In this document: in pieces, positions 22,700 to 29,869 of the stretch
How the letters are laid out: each line of letters starts with the position of its first letter
How positions within the stretch are numbered: position 1 is the first letter of the stretch
From: an uncultured Clostridia bacterium
GTDB taxonomy: Bacteria > Bacillota > Clostridia > Oscillospirales > Ruminococcaceae
Direction: 5' to 3'
NCBI GenBank assembly: GCA_947588775.1
Contig: CANPZQ010000002.1
Span: 1-33,444 of the forward strand
DNA length: 33,444 bases
Made by a program: the position numbers and the translations under genes
Notes under the pieces: generated by a model
What the model saw: only the letters and a program-made list of their open reading frames with translations
The model's database searches: none
Told to the model about the DNA's origin: nothing

Positions 22700-22776
22700 G
22701 GGGCGAAGCCCCCGCCGGCCGAAGGCCGGCGCGCCGCCGCAGGCGGCGGTGCGCGAAGCGCACGGGGCTTCGCCCC
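22700..22776. repeat. Cluster of five back-to-back perfect hairpins
   Basis: Five palindromes with three-base loops lie almost end to end: GGGGC-GAA-GCCCC (22700-22712), GCCGGCC-GAA-GGCCGGC (22714-22730), CGCCGCC-GCA-GGCGGCG (22732-22748), GTGCGC-GAA-GCGCAC (22749-22763), GGGGC-TTC-GCCCC (22764-22776). The first and last are reverse complements, so the whole element also has terminal inverted repeats. It lies in the 3' untranslated region of gpsA. It resembles REP or BIME-type intergenic palindromes; no second full copy is seen in this window. Confidence 0.85.
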
Positions 22777-22833
22777 GGTAAGAGGCAGAAAACTCCGGCA
22801 GGATAAAAGGCGGGTGAGAGAGCCTCCCCGGGT

Positions 22834-23829
22834 CTACTCGCTCCCCGTCGGGCGGCTCATAAGGTCGATAATCCCCTGCCGGACGGGCTGGCCTTTAAAG
22901 AGGATTTCGTTTATCTCCTCGGTTATCGGCATAGAAACGCCGAGCTTTCCCGCAAGCTCCAGCGTCGCCTTCGCGCAGGCGTAGCCCTCGACCGTTCCGG
23001 TTCTGCGGACGGCCTCCTCGGGCTCGATTCCCTGCCCGATAAGAACTCCGGCACGGTAGTTTCGCGAATGAATGCTCGTACAGGTTACGACGAGGTCGCC
23101 GAGCCCCGCAAGCCCCGAAAACGTCCTTGGCTTGCCGCCGAGAGCCTCGCCGAGGCGGGAAAGCTCCGAAAGCCCGCGGGTTATAAGCGCGGCCTTGGTA
23201 TTGTCGCCGAGCCCGAGGCCGTCGGTTACGCCGCAGCAGAGCGCGATTACGTTTTTAACCGCGCCTCCGATTTCGCAGCCGATAACGTCGTCATTGACAT
23301 AGAGCCGCAGGGTGTTGTCGGAAAACGCCTGCTGAATCATCACTGCGGCGTCGCGGTTTTCGGAGGCGACCGCAACCGCGGTCGGGATTCCCCTGCCGAG
23401 CTCCTCGGCGTGGGAGGGGCCGCTCATCACGACAATCGTGTTTTCCGGGAATATTTCGGAAATTATCTCGCTCATTCGCTTAAGCGTTCCGCCCTCGAGG
23501 CCCTTCGCCGTGCTGACAAGGATGCTTTCCCGGGAAATATGCGGCTTCGCCTGCTCGCAGACGGAGCGCACAAACGCCGTCGGTATGCCGATTAAAACGA
23601 TGTCCGCGCCCGTCGCGCAGCTAATATCGGTGGTGAGGGCGACGGATTTCGGTATCTGAACCCCGGGGAGCTTCGCCTTAAGCTCGCCGGTCCGCTTTAT
23701 CGCGTCGATTTCGTCTTTAAACGCGCTCCAGACGGTGACGGAGTGTCCGAGGCGGTCGCAGGTGCATGCAAGCGCGAGCCCCCAGCCGCCGGAGCCGAGA
23801 ATTGTAATCCTTTTTTTGTCCACGTTCAC
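22834..23829 (-). CDS. gpsA: NAD(P)H-dependent glycerol-3-phosphate dehydrogenase
   Basis: GpsA reduces dihydroxyacetone phosphate to sn-glycerol 3-phosphate, the backbone for phospholipids. The 331 residues start with the dinucleotide fold ITILGSGGWGLALA (about 8-21), then the catalytic VSTAKGLEGGTLKRMSE (about 104-120), VMSGPSHAEELGRGIPTAV (about 135-153), GGAVKNVIALCCGVTDGLGLGDNTKAALITRGL (about 190-222) and TFSGLAGLGDLVVTCTS (about 238-254), all as expected. The GTG start overlaps the plsY stop (GTGA). Together with plsY it makes the substrate and then the first acylated phospholipid precursor. Confidence 0.96.
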   Translation of the reverse strand: MNVDKKRITILGSGGWGLALACTCDRLGHSVTVWSAFKDEIDAIKRTGELKAKLPGVQIPKSVALTTDISCATGADIVLIGIPTAFVRSVCEQAKPHISRESILVSTAKGLEGGTLKRMSEIISEIFPENTIVVMSGPSHAEELGRGIPTAVAVASENRDAAVMIQQAFSDNTLRLYVNDDVIGCEIGGAVKNVIALCCGVTDGLGLGDNTKAALITRGLSELSRLGEALGGKPRTFSGLAGLGDLVVTCTSIHSRNYRAGVLIGQGIEPEEAVRRTGTVEGYACAKATLELAGKLGVSMPITEEINEILFKGQPVRQGIIDLMSRPTGSE

Positions 23830-24506
23830 TCGTCCTCCCCCTTTTTATGGAAGTAAAATTTTTTCTCGGTGCCTTCCCAAAGATGGCGGATATTCGGAAA
23901 ATGCCTTGTATAGCATATGACGAATACCGGCAGGATTATAAGAAGGTGCAGGCCGATATTCTCGTAGCTTCCGCCGAAATACGCGTTTGAAAGGTTCTGC
24001 CACAAAAGCGTGAATACCGGATACCCAACGCATGCGGCGAGAGAGCCTACCGAAATATACTTCGTCGACGCTACCAAAACTATAAAAACTATCGCTTCGA
24101 GCAAAAATACCGCCGGGTCGGTTAGAAGCATACATACCGCCCCGAGCAAAATCCCCTTGCCGCCGTGAAATTTATAGAACACGGGATAGCAATGCCCGAC
24201 TATAACGCAGAGCATGGAAATCATCGTCACCGACAGAACGTCGAGCCCGAAGTCCTCAAAAACGGGGAGCCTCATCACAAGGCGCGTTCCGAATACGACG
24301 ATTACGCACTTCATCAAATCCATCGCGACCGTCGCGGCGGCGGCGACGGGGCCGAAGCAGCGGTAGACGTTTGTAAGCCCGGCGTTGAAGCTTCCGTATT
24401 CGCGGATGTCCTTACGCTTGATTAAATATGTGCATATAATCGCGGAATTGAGGCTGCCGATTATATATGACAGGATAAATACCGCTGCAAGAATTATCGC
24501 TTTCAT
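23826..24506 (-). CDS. plsY: Acyl-phosphate:glycerol-3-phosphate acyltransferase
   Basis: PlsY acylates glycerol 3-phosphate from acyl phosphate to give lysophosphatidate. The 226 residues have several membrane helices. Motif 1 reads SYIIGSLNSAIICTYLIKRKDIREYGSFNAGLTNVYR (about 14-50); the NAG-TN form is the one I know from clostridial PlsY, except for F where the second Gly of GSG is common. Motif 2 is VGHCYPVFYKFHGGKGILLG (about 103-122). A soluble basic tail follows. GGGGAGAG leads to ATG 24506, 12 bases after the der stop; gpsA overlaps at the other end. Confidence 0.92.
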   Translation of the reverse strand: MKAIILAAVFILSYIIGSLNSAIICTYLIKRKDIREYGSFNAGLTNVYRCFGPVAAAATVAMDLMKCVIVVFGTRLVMRLPVFEDFGLDVLSVTMISMLCVIVGHCYPVFYKFHGGKGILLGAVCMLLTDPAVFLLEAIVFIVLVASTKYISVGSLAACVGYPVFTLLWQNLSNAYFGGSYENIGLHLLIILPVFVICYTRHFPNIRHLWEGTEKKFYFHKKGEDE

Positions 24507-24518
24507 TTTTGCTCTCCC

Positions 24519-25853
24519 CTATTTTGTGTCTGACGAATCGCGTTCGCGGACTATAATCCTCACCGGGGTTCCGATAAGTCCACCGTAAACCTCGCGAATC
24601 TGGTTTTCGATATACCGCTGATAGCTGAAATGGAAGAGCTCGGCGGAGTTTACGAACATTACAAAGGTCGGCGGGTTCGACGAAGGCTGGGTCATATAGT
24701 AAATCTTTAGCCTTCTTCCCTTGTCCGACGGCGGCTGCACGCGCTCGGTGGCGTAGGCAAGAATGTCGTTGAGCCTTCCCGTAGAAATTCTAAGAGAATT
24801 GTTCTCACGGACGGTGTTTATAAGCTCAAAGAGCTTGTTGAGCCGCTGGCCGGTCTTTGCGGAGATAAACACAAACGGCACATAGTCCATAAAGCCTAAG
24901 TTTGCCTTGAGTTTTTTTGTGAACTCGTCCATCGTGTTGGTTTCTTTTTCGATTAAATCCCACTTGTTGACCGCGACGATACAGCCCTTGCCCTGCTCGT
25001 GGGCGTAGCCCGCAACCTTAGAATCCTGCTCGGTGAAGCCGACGGACGCGTCTATTACGATAACCGCAACGTCGGCCCTGTCGACCGCCATATAGGAGCG
25101 CAGAACGCTGTAATGCTCGATATTTTCAAAAATTTTGGATTTTCGGCGTATTCCCGCGGTATCTATAAAAGTATATTTCCCGAAGGAATTTTCGACGTAT
25201 GCGTCGGTGGCGTCGCGGGTTGTTCCAGCGATGTCGGTGACAATCGCCCGCTCCTCGCCGCATACCGCGTTTATAATCGAGGACTTGCCGACGTTCGGCT
25301 TTCCGATTACGGCAACCTTAACGGTATCGTCGCCGCTCTCATCGCCCTCGTTTTCGGGAAGGCTTTTTACCACCTCGTCCAGAAGGTCGCCGGTGCCGGT
25401 TCCGTGGACGGAGCTTACGGCTATCGGGTCGCCGAGGCCGAGGTTGTAAAATTCATAGAATTCCGGCGGAGCCTCGCCGGGGCGGTCGCACTTGTTCACG
25501 CAAAGAACTATCGGCTTTCCGCACTTTTGAAGCATCGACGCGACGTCGTAGTCGTTCGCGGTTACGCCGCAGCGAACGTCGGTTACAAGTATTATCACCG
25601 AGGCGGAGTCTATCGCGACCTGCGCCTGACGGCGCATCTGGGAAAGTATTCTGTCGTCGGACTTCGGCTCGATTCCGCCTGTGTCGACAAGCATAAACTC
25701 CCGCCCCGCCCAATCGCACTTCGAGTAGATTCTGTCGCGGGTGACGCCGGGGGTATCGTCGACAATTGAAAGCCGCTGTCCTATGAGGCGGTTAAAGAGC
25801 GTCGATTTGCCGACATTCGGCCTTCCGACAACCGCTACAACGGGTAAAGCCAC
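24519..25853 (-). CDS. der: Ribosome-associated GTPase Der (EngA)
   Basis: Der is a double GTPase needed for late 50S subunit assembly. The 444 residues hold G domain 1 (AVVGRPNVGKSTLFN, DDTPGVTRDR, DTGG, NKCD), an acidic linker (ENEGDESGDD, near 170), G domain 2 (AVIGKPNVGKSSIIN near 181, DIAGTTRDA, DTAGIRRKSK, NKWDLIEK) and the C-terminal KH-like domain ending GGLIGTPVRIIVRERD. The start is GTG at 25853 behind GAGGGAGGAAA; an ATG five bases earlier is out of frame. First gene of der-plsY-gpsA. A terminator separates it from rpmF, so it needs its own promoter within 25854-25920, which I could not identify. Confidence 0.97.
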   Translation of the reverse strand: MALPVVAVVGRPNVGKSTLFNRLIGQRLSIVDDTPGVTRDRIYSKCDWAGREFMLVDTGGIEPKSDDRILSQMRRQAQVAIDSASVIILVTDVRCGVTANDYDVASMLQKCGKPIVLCVNKCDRPGEAPPEFYEFYNLGLGDPIAVSSVHGTGTGDLLDEVVKSLPENEGDESGDDTVKVAVIGKPNVGKSSIINAVCGEERAIVTDIAGTTRDATDAYVENSFGKYTFIDTAGIRRKSKIFENIEHYSVLRSYMAVDRADVAVIVIDASVGFTEQDSKVAGYAHEQGKGCIVAVNKWDLIEKETNTMDEFTKKLKANLGFMDYVPFVFISAKTGQRLNKLFELINTVRENNSLRISTGRLNDILAYATERVQPPSDKGRRLKIYYMTQPSSNPPTFVMFVNSAELFHFSYQRYIENQIREVYGGLIGTPVRIIVRERDSSDTK

Positions 25854-25920
25854 AGCATTTCCTCCCTCTGAATTAAAAATATCCGAACGCGGCGAACGGG
25901 ACGTTTAACCGTTTTCGCCG

Positions 25921-25956
25921 ACACAAAAAACAGAGAAGAGGCGCGCCCCTTCTCTG
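25921..25956 (-). terminator. Intrinsic terminator after rpmF
   Basis: CAGAGAAG and CTTCTCTG (25931-25938 with 25949-25956) form a perfect 8-bp stem with a GC-rich loop that can extend it, followed on the minus strand by TTTTTTGTGT. It closes the DUF177-rpmF unit. Confidence 0.9.
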
Positions 25957-25970
25957 AATTCTGAAGAAAA

Positions 25971-26153
25971 TCAGGCTTCTTTCTTGATTACCTCTACGCC
26001 CTTATAGTAGCCGCAGTTGGAGCATACCTTGTGAGGGGGGGTCAGTGCGCCGCAGTTGGAGCATCTCGAAAGCGCGGGAGCGTCGAGCTTCCACACGGCG
26101 GAACGCCTTTTATCTCTTCTTGCTTTGGAGACTTTTCTCTTCGGTACTGCCAT
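25971..26153 (-). CDS. rpmF: 50S ribosomal protein L32
   Basis: L32 of the large ribosomal subunit, 60 residues. MAVPKRKVSKARRDKRRS is the family N terminus and CSNCGALTPPHKVCSNCGYYKG is the zinc ribbon, with all four cysteines present, so this is the zinc-dependent (C+) form; a zinc-free paralogue is not seen here. AAGGAGGTGCTGAAAA precedes the ATG. It follows the DUF177 gene by 41 bases, a very conserved pair, and ends at a strong terminator. Confidence 0.97.
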   Translation of the reverse strand: MAVPKRKVSKARRDKRRSAVWKLDAPALSRCSNCGALTPPHKVCSNCGYYKGVEVIKKEA

Positions 26154-26194
26154 TTTTCAGCACCTCCTTAATATTTTCTGTTGATTAGGTTCGT

Positions 26195-26662
26195 TCAGAC
26201 GGCTGCCGCGCAGCCGCATTCGCCGCGGTTAAGATTCGCGCCGCACTCCGGACAGAGCCCCTTACAGCCGTCGCGGCAAAGGTTCCTTGTCGGAAGCTCG
26301 GCGAGCATATCCGAAACGGCCAAAGCTGTAATATCAAGCTCGCCGCTGGGGCAGACAGCCTCATCCCCGCTTAGGACGTCATCCTCGCGAAGGACCAGAA
26401 CATGCTCGAATTCACGGCAAAAATCGCGAACGTATTCGTCAAGACATCTGTCGCAGGTAAGGCGCAGCGAATAATCGGCGGTATAGCTGAGTGAAACCAT
26501 TCCGGCACGGTTTATTATTACGCCTTTGAGCGATACGGGTGCGTTAAACGACGGCGAGTATCCGTCGGCATTCGCGTTCCCCAATTCCTCCAAAGGAACA
26601 ACGATGTCGAGCTCCTTGCGGTCCCCGATTCTCTCGAAGAGCCTCTTTAACTGGAAAATCAC
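26195..26662 (-). CDS. DUF177/YceD family protein (23S rRNA accumulation)
   Basis: A 155-residue DUF177 (YceD/YlbN) protein. Family members are needed for normal 23S rRNA accumulation in E. coli and plants; the molecular action is not known. Visible are LSYTADYSLRLTCDRCLDEYVRDF (about 58-81), with a CDRC pair, and the C-terminal CRDGCKGLCPECGANLNRGECGC (about 129-151). The start is GTG at 26662 with GAGGTGTTGAC ahead; the promoter at 26689-26717 matches consensus fully. It forms an operon with rpmF, as almost everywhere in bacteria. Confidence 0.92.
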   Translation of the reverse strand: MIFQLKRLFERIGDRKELDIVVPLEELGNANADGYSPSFNAPVSLKGVIINRAGMVSLSYTADYSLRLTCDRCLDEYVRDFCREFEHVLVLREDDVLSGDEAVCPSGELDITALAVSDMLAELPTRNLCRDGCKGLCPECGANLNRGECGCAAAV

Positions 26663-26688
26663 GTCAACACCTCAGAATATCAACCTAT

Positions 26689-26717
26689 ATTATAACCGCA
26701 TTTTTGCAGGTTGTCAA
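26689..26717 (-). promoter_or_regulatory. Consensus promoter of DUF177-rpmF
   Basis: TTGACA (26712-26717) and TATAAT (26689-26694) on the minus strand, 17 bases apart, both full matches. Confidence 0.88.
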
Positions 26718-26739
26718 CACCTATTTTCGATTATTTTGC

Positions 26740-27144
26740 TTATTTTGCGTATTTCAGCACGCTCTGGGGAAGATTTTCGGTGTCCTCGGAAACCGTAAAG
26801 ACGATTTCAATCTCGGAGGTTATCTTTTCAATCATGTCGAAGAACTGGCCGAGCTCCTCATAGTTGCGGCCGCCGATTTTAAGAATTCCGTCGACAAAAA
26901 TTTCCGAGATGTCGTAGTTGCCGGCTATCATTCCGCTGACGAAACCGTAGAGCTTATCGTAGCTGTCGATTGTGTAGCTGTCAACGTCGACAAGACGGAC
27001 GCTGTAGGGTATATCGTAGGTGAGCTGCATGGCTTTCTCGATGCAGACAACGTTGCCGCGCGTGTTGGCGGCGGCTTCCTTGATGAGGTCTACCAGAATC
27101 TTGGTCTTTCCCGAGCCTCTTTTGCCTGTAATCAATTTAATCAT
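26740..27144 (-). CDS. Small P-loop ATPase, function unknown
   Basis: A 134-residue protein with a Walker A motif at the very N terminus (KLITGKRGSGKTKILVDL, residues 3-20) and a Walker B-like EIFVDGIL near residues 81-88. Between them DVDSYTIDSYDKLYGFVSGMIAGNYD. The fold is a minimal P-loop domain and lacks recognisable helicase, kinase or GTPase motifs; similar short proteins of Clostridia are often given only as ATP-binding proteins. GGAGTAACACC precedes the ATG. It follows pgi by 92 bases with no clear terminator between, so cotranscription is possible, and it ends just ahead of the DUF177 promoter. Confidence 0.75.
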   Translation of the reverse strand: MIKLITGKRGSGKTKILVDLIKEAAANTRGNVVCIEKAMQLTYDIPYSVRLVDVDSYTIDSYDKLYGFVSGMIAGNYDISEIFVDGILKIGGRNYEELGQFFDMIEKITSEIEIVFTVSEDTENLPQSVLKYAK

Positions 27145-27236
27145 GGTGTTACTCCGTTTCCGCCCTTTCGGGCTGCTTTTTTTATATTAGAGCCTCCCCC
27201 GCGGAGGGGATTCCGCGGGCGGGGGCGTTCTATCAC

Positions 27237-28571
27237 TTACTTCGAGAGCTTCGCCTCAAGCTCGGCCTTCTGGCTTTCATAGCCGGGCTTGCCCAAAAGC
27301 GCGAACATGTTCTTCTTATAGCTCTCAACGCCGGGCTGGTTGAACGGGTTTACCCCGAGCATGTAGCCGGAAAGCGCGCAGGCCTTCTCGAAGAAGTATA
27401 CCATCTCGCCGAAGTTGTACTCGTCGAGCTTGTCTACCCTGACGATGAGGTTCGGCACTCCGCCCTCGGTATGGGCGAGTATAGTGCCTTCCATAGCCTT
27501 GCGGTTTACGACGGACATGTTCTGGTTGGTGAGGAAGTTGAGGCCGTCGAGGTTTTCGGGGTCGGCTTCAAGGAAAACGTCCTGCTTGGGATTTTTTACG
27601 TCGACGACGGTTTCAAACATGATTCTCGAGCCGTCCTGAACGAACTGGCCGAGGGAGTGAAGGTCGGTCGAGAAGGTCGCGCTGGAGGGGTAGATTCCCT
27701 TATGGTCCTTGCCCTCGGATTCGCCGAAGAGTTGCTTGAACCATTCCGCCATCATGCCGAAGCAGGGCTCGTAGGAAACGAGCATTTCGACGGATTTGCC
27801 CTTTCTGTAGAGAATATTTCTCATCGCCGCGTATTTCTCGCAGTCGTTGAGGTCGTCGTTTTTGTATGCCTCTCTCGCGGCCTGCGCGCCAGCCATAATC
27901 GCGTCGACATCGCAGCCTGCTGCGGCAATCGGCAGAAGGCCTACCGCGGTGAGAACGCTGTAGCGGCCGCCCACGTCGTCGGGAACGACGAAGGTTTCAT
28001 ACCCTTCGGCGTCGGAAAGCTCTTTAAGGGTTCCGCGGGCCTTGTCGGTGGTCGCGAAGATGCGCTTTTTGGCCTCTTCTTTGCCGTACTTGTCCTCGAC
28101 GAGCTTCTTGAAGATTCTGAACGCGAGCGCGGGCTCGGTGGTGGTGCCGGACTTGGAGATAACGTTTACACAGATGTCCCTGCCCTCGCAAATCGAGAGG
28201 ATTTCGCTTAAGTAGGTCGGGCTGATGGTGTTTCCGACAAAGTAGATGTCGGGGGTATCCTTTTTAAGGGCGTTGTAGTTCTGGCTCTTAATCAGCTCGA
28301 TGGCGGCGCGGGCTCCGAGATAGGAGCCGCCGATTCCGATAACGATAAGAACGTCGCACATGCCCTGAATGCGCTTGGCGGCGGACTTAATCCGGGCGTA
28401 CTCCTCTTTGTCGTAGTTTACGGGAAGGTCGACCCATCCTAAAAAATCGTTGCCGGGGCCGGAACGCTTTTCGAGCGTTTCATAGGCGGCGGTCAGCTGC
28501 GCGCGGCAGGCTTCGAGCTCGTGGGGAGCGACAAACCTGTCGGCATACTTTGTAATAAGTTCTATTGACAT
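27237..28571 (-). CDS. pgi: Glucose-6-phosphate isomerase
   Basis: Pgi interconverts glucose 6-phosphate and fructose 6-phosphate in glycolysis and gluconeogenesis. The 444-residue form is the shorter Gram-positive type. Visible are FLGWVDLPVNYDKEE, VIGIGGSYLGARAAIELI (about 78-95), the SIS motif INVISKSGTTTEPALAFR-like VISKSGTTTEPALAFRIF (about 137), VPDDVGGRYSVLTAVGLLP (about 196-214) and the C-terminal NPFNQPGVESYKKNMFALLGKPG. The frame is open a further 60 bases upstream, but GAGGGATTGTC places the start at ATG 28571. A promoter with 17-base spacing lies at 28603-28631. Confidence 0.96.
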   Translation of the reverse strand: MSIELITKYADRFVAPHELEACRAQLTAAYETLEKRSGPGNDFLGWVDLPVNYDKEEYARIKSAAKRIQGMCDVLIVIGIGGSYLGARAAIELIKSQNYNALKKDTPDIYFVGNTISPTYLSEILSICEGRDICVNVISKSGTTTEPALAFRIFKKLVEDKYGKEEAKKRIFATTDKARGTLKELSDAEGYETFVVPDDVGGRYSVLTAVGLLPIAAAGCDVDAIMAGAQAAREAYKNDDLNDCEKYAAMRNILYRKGKSVEMLVSYEPCFGMMAEWFKQLFGESEGKDHKGIYPSSATFSTDLHSLGQFVQDGSRIMFETVVDVKNPKQDVFLEADPENLDGLNFLTNQNMSVVNRKAMEGTILAHTEGGVPNLIVRVDKLDEYNFGEMVYFFEKACALSGYMLGVNPFNQPGVESYKKNMFALLGKPGYESQKAELEAKLSK

Positions 28572-28602
28572 GACAATCCCTCTTTTCAAAGTTGTTGTAT
28601 AT

Positions 28603-28631
28603 ATTTTAACACGTTCGGCTCGGGATTGCAA
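28603..28631 (-). promoter_or_regulatory. Promoter of pgi
   Basis: TTGCAA (28626-28631) and TAAAAT (28603-28608) on the minus strand, 17 bases apart, about 30 bases ahead of the pgi start. Confidence 0.7.
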
Positions 28632-28670
28632 GGAATTTTTATGAAAAAATTGTGAAACATTAAAATTTTT

Positions 28671-29789
28671 TTACATCGACGCTATGCTTTCAAGAATTCG
28701 CTTTACCGCGATAAATATATTTATCCTCCGAACAGGCTCTTTTGCGACTATCGGGCAGGAGTAAATCTCCTCGCCGCCGACCGAATAAACCGCCCTGCCG
28801 ACGGGTTGGCCGCACTCGACAGGAGCCTCTACCGAATCGGAGTATTGCGCCGAAACCTCGGCCTTTCCGGCCTGAGATTTCCTTATAACAAAGGCTCTTA
28901 GCCCCGAAAGCTCGGTTTCAACCTCTGCGCGCTCCCCCTTTTTCACCTTGACCGGCTCGGTGAAAATGTCGGATTCGCGGGGCTTGAACATCTGATAGGC
29001 GTTGAAGCCGGCGTTCAGCTTTTCCTTTGCCGTTTTAAAGCGGGCGAGGTCATCGGCTTCCCCGAAAATCACGCAAACCATAATCAGCCCGTCCCTCTCG
29101 GCGGAGGCAATCACGCAGTTTCCGACGGCTTCCGAAAAATACGCCTTGGTGCCGATTATTCCGTCGTATGTCAGAATCAGTCGGTTTGTCGAGGCGAGCT
29201 GAGTTTTTCCGCCCCTTACGGTGCAAAGCCATGTCGTAAGGTATTCGCGGAGCCATTCAAATTCCGTAAGGCGCGACGCCAGAATCGCGCAGTCGCAGGC
29301 CGTCGTCACCGTTTCGGGGGAAATCCCGGTGCAGTCGGCATAGCTCGTTCCCATCATTCCGAGGGCTTTTGCGCGGGAATTCATCAACTCGACAAACTTT
29401 TCCTCGCTTCCGGCAACGGCTTCCGCCAAAACAACGCTCGCGTCGTTGGCGTTGCCGACGGTTATCGCAGAAATAAGCTCCGAAACCGGGATTTCCTCGC
29501 CGACGGAAAGCCAGATTTGCGCGCCCTGCATCGAATTCGCGTGCGGGGAGGCTTTCAGCACGGTATCGCGCGAAAGCTCGCCGCGCTCAATCGCCTCGCA
29601 GGTCAGAAGAATGGTCATCAGCTTCGCGGAATGGTGCGCCGGGACGACAGCTTCGCCGTTTTCGGAGTATAAAAGGGTCGAGGTCCGGCCCTCCATCAGG
29701 ACGTAGGAGTAGGCAGGGGCGGCGCAGACATGCGGCGCGAGGGTCAGCGAAAAAAGAAGAGCCAGAAGCAGTGAGAAAAAATTTTTCAT
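28671..29789 (-). CDS. Secreted D,D-carboxypeptidase (DacF) homologue with degenerate active site
   Basis: A 372-residue homologue of low-molecular-weight penicillin-binding proteins, which trim the terminal D-Ala of peptidoglycan. The N terminus is a signal peptide (MKNFFSLLLALLFSLTL, cut likely after CAA). The fold is evident in PAHHSAKLMTILLTCEAIERGELS, LISAITVGNANDASVVLAEAVAGS and NRLILTYDG, and a C-terminal beta domain (about 260-345) plus an amphipathic tail (INIFIAVKRILES) that may bind the membrane. However, SxxK is HSAK (His53 in place of the nucleophile, Lys56 kept), SxN is NAN (113-115) and KTG is KAY (215-217). Peptidase activity is therefore doubtful; a scaffold or binding role is possible. 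It lies behind the dockerin gene terminator and needs its own promoter, which I cannot place. Confidence 0.88.
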   Translation of the reverse strand: MKNFFSLLLALLFSLTLAPHVCAAPAYSYVLMEGRTSTLLYSENGEAVVPAHHSAKLMTILLTCEAIERGELSRDTVLKASPHANSMQGAQIWLSVGEEIPVSELISAITVGNANDASVVLAEAVAGSEEKFVELMNSRAKALGMMGTSYADCTGISPETVTTACDCAILASRLTEFEWLREYLTTWLCTVRGGKTQLASTNRLILTYDGIIGTKAYFSEAVGNCVIASAERDGLIMVCVIFGEADDLARFKTAKEKLNAGFNAYQMFKPRESDIFTEPVKVKKGERAEVETELSGLRAFVIRKSQAGKAEVSAQYSDSVEAPVECGQPVGRAVYSVGGEEIYSCPIVAKEPVRRINIFIAVKRILESIASM

Positions 29790-29833
29790 CGGGCAACGCC
29801 TTTCGTTTTTTTAATGGTATGCGCGCGCGGGGA

Positions 29834-29863
29834 CAAAAATAACCCCCTTCGGGCGAAGGGGGT
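29834..29863 (-). terminator. Intrinsic terminator of the dockerin gene
   Basis: ACCCCCTTCG and CGAAGGGGGT (minus strand; 29854-29863 with 29842-29851) form a perfect 10-bp stem with a 2-base loop (or 8-bp with a tetraloop-like loop), then TATTTTTG. It begins seven bases after the stop. Confidence 0.85.
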
Positions 29864-29869
29864 AAGCTT

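Noticed and set aside
27161..27184. Plus-strand terminator-like GCCC-TTTC-GGGC followed by a T run
   Set aside because: The stem has only four to five pairs and no plus-strand gene ends there.
28572..28631. N-terminal extension of pgi by 20 residues
   Set aside because: It would include the promoter region; ATG 28571 has a good ribosome binding site and the family-like start.
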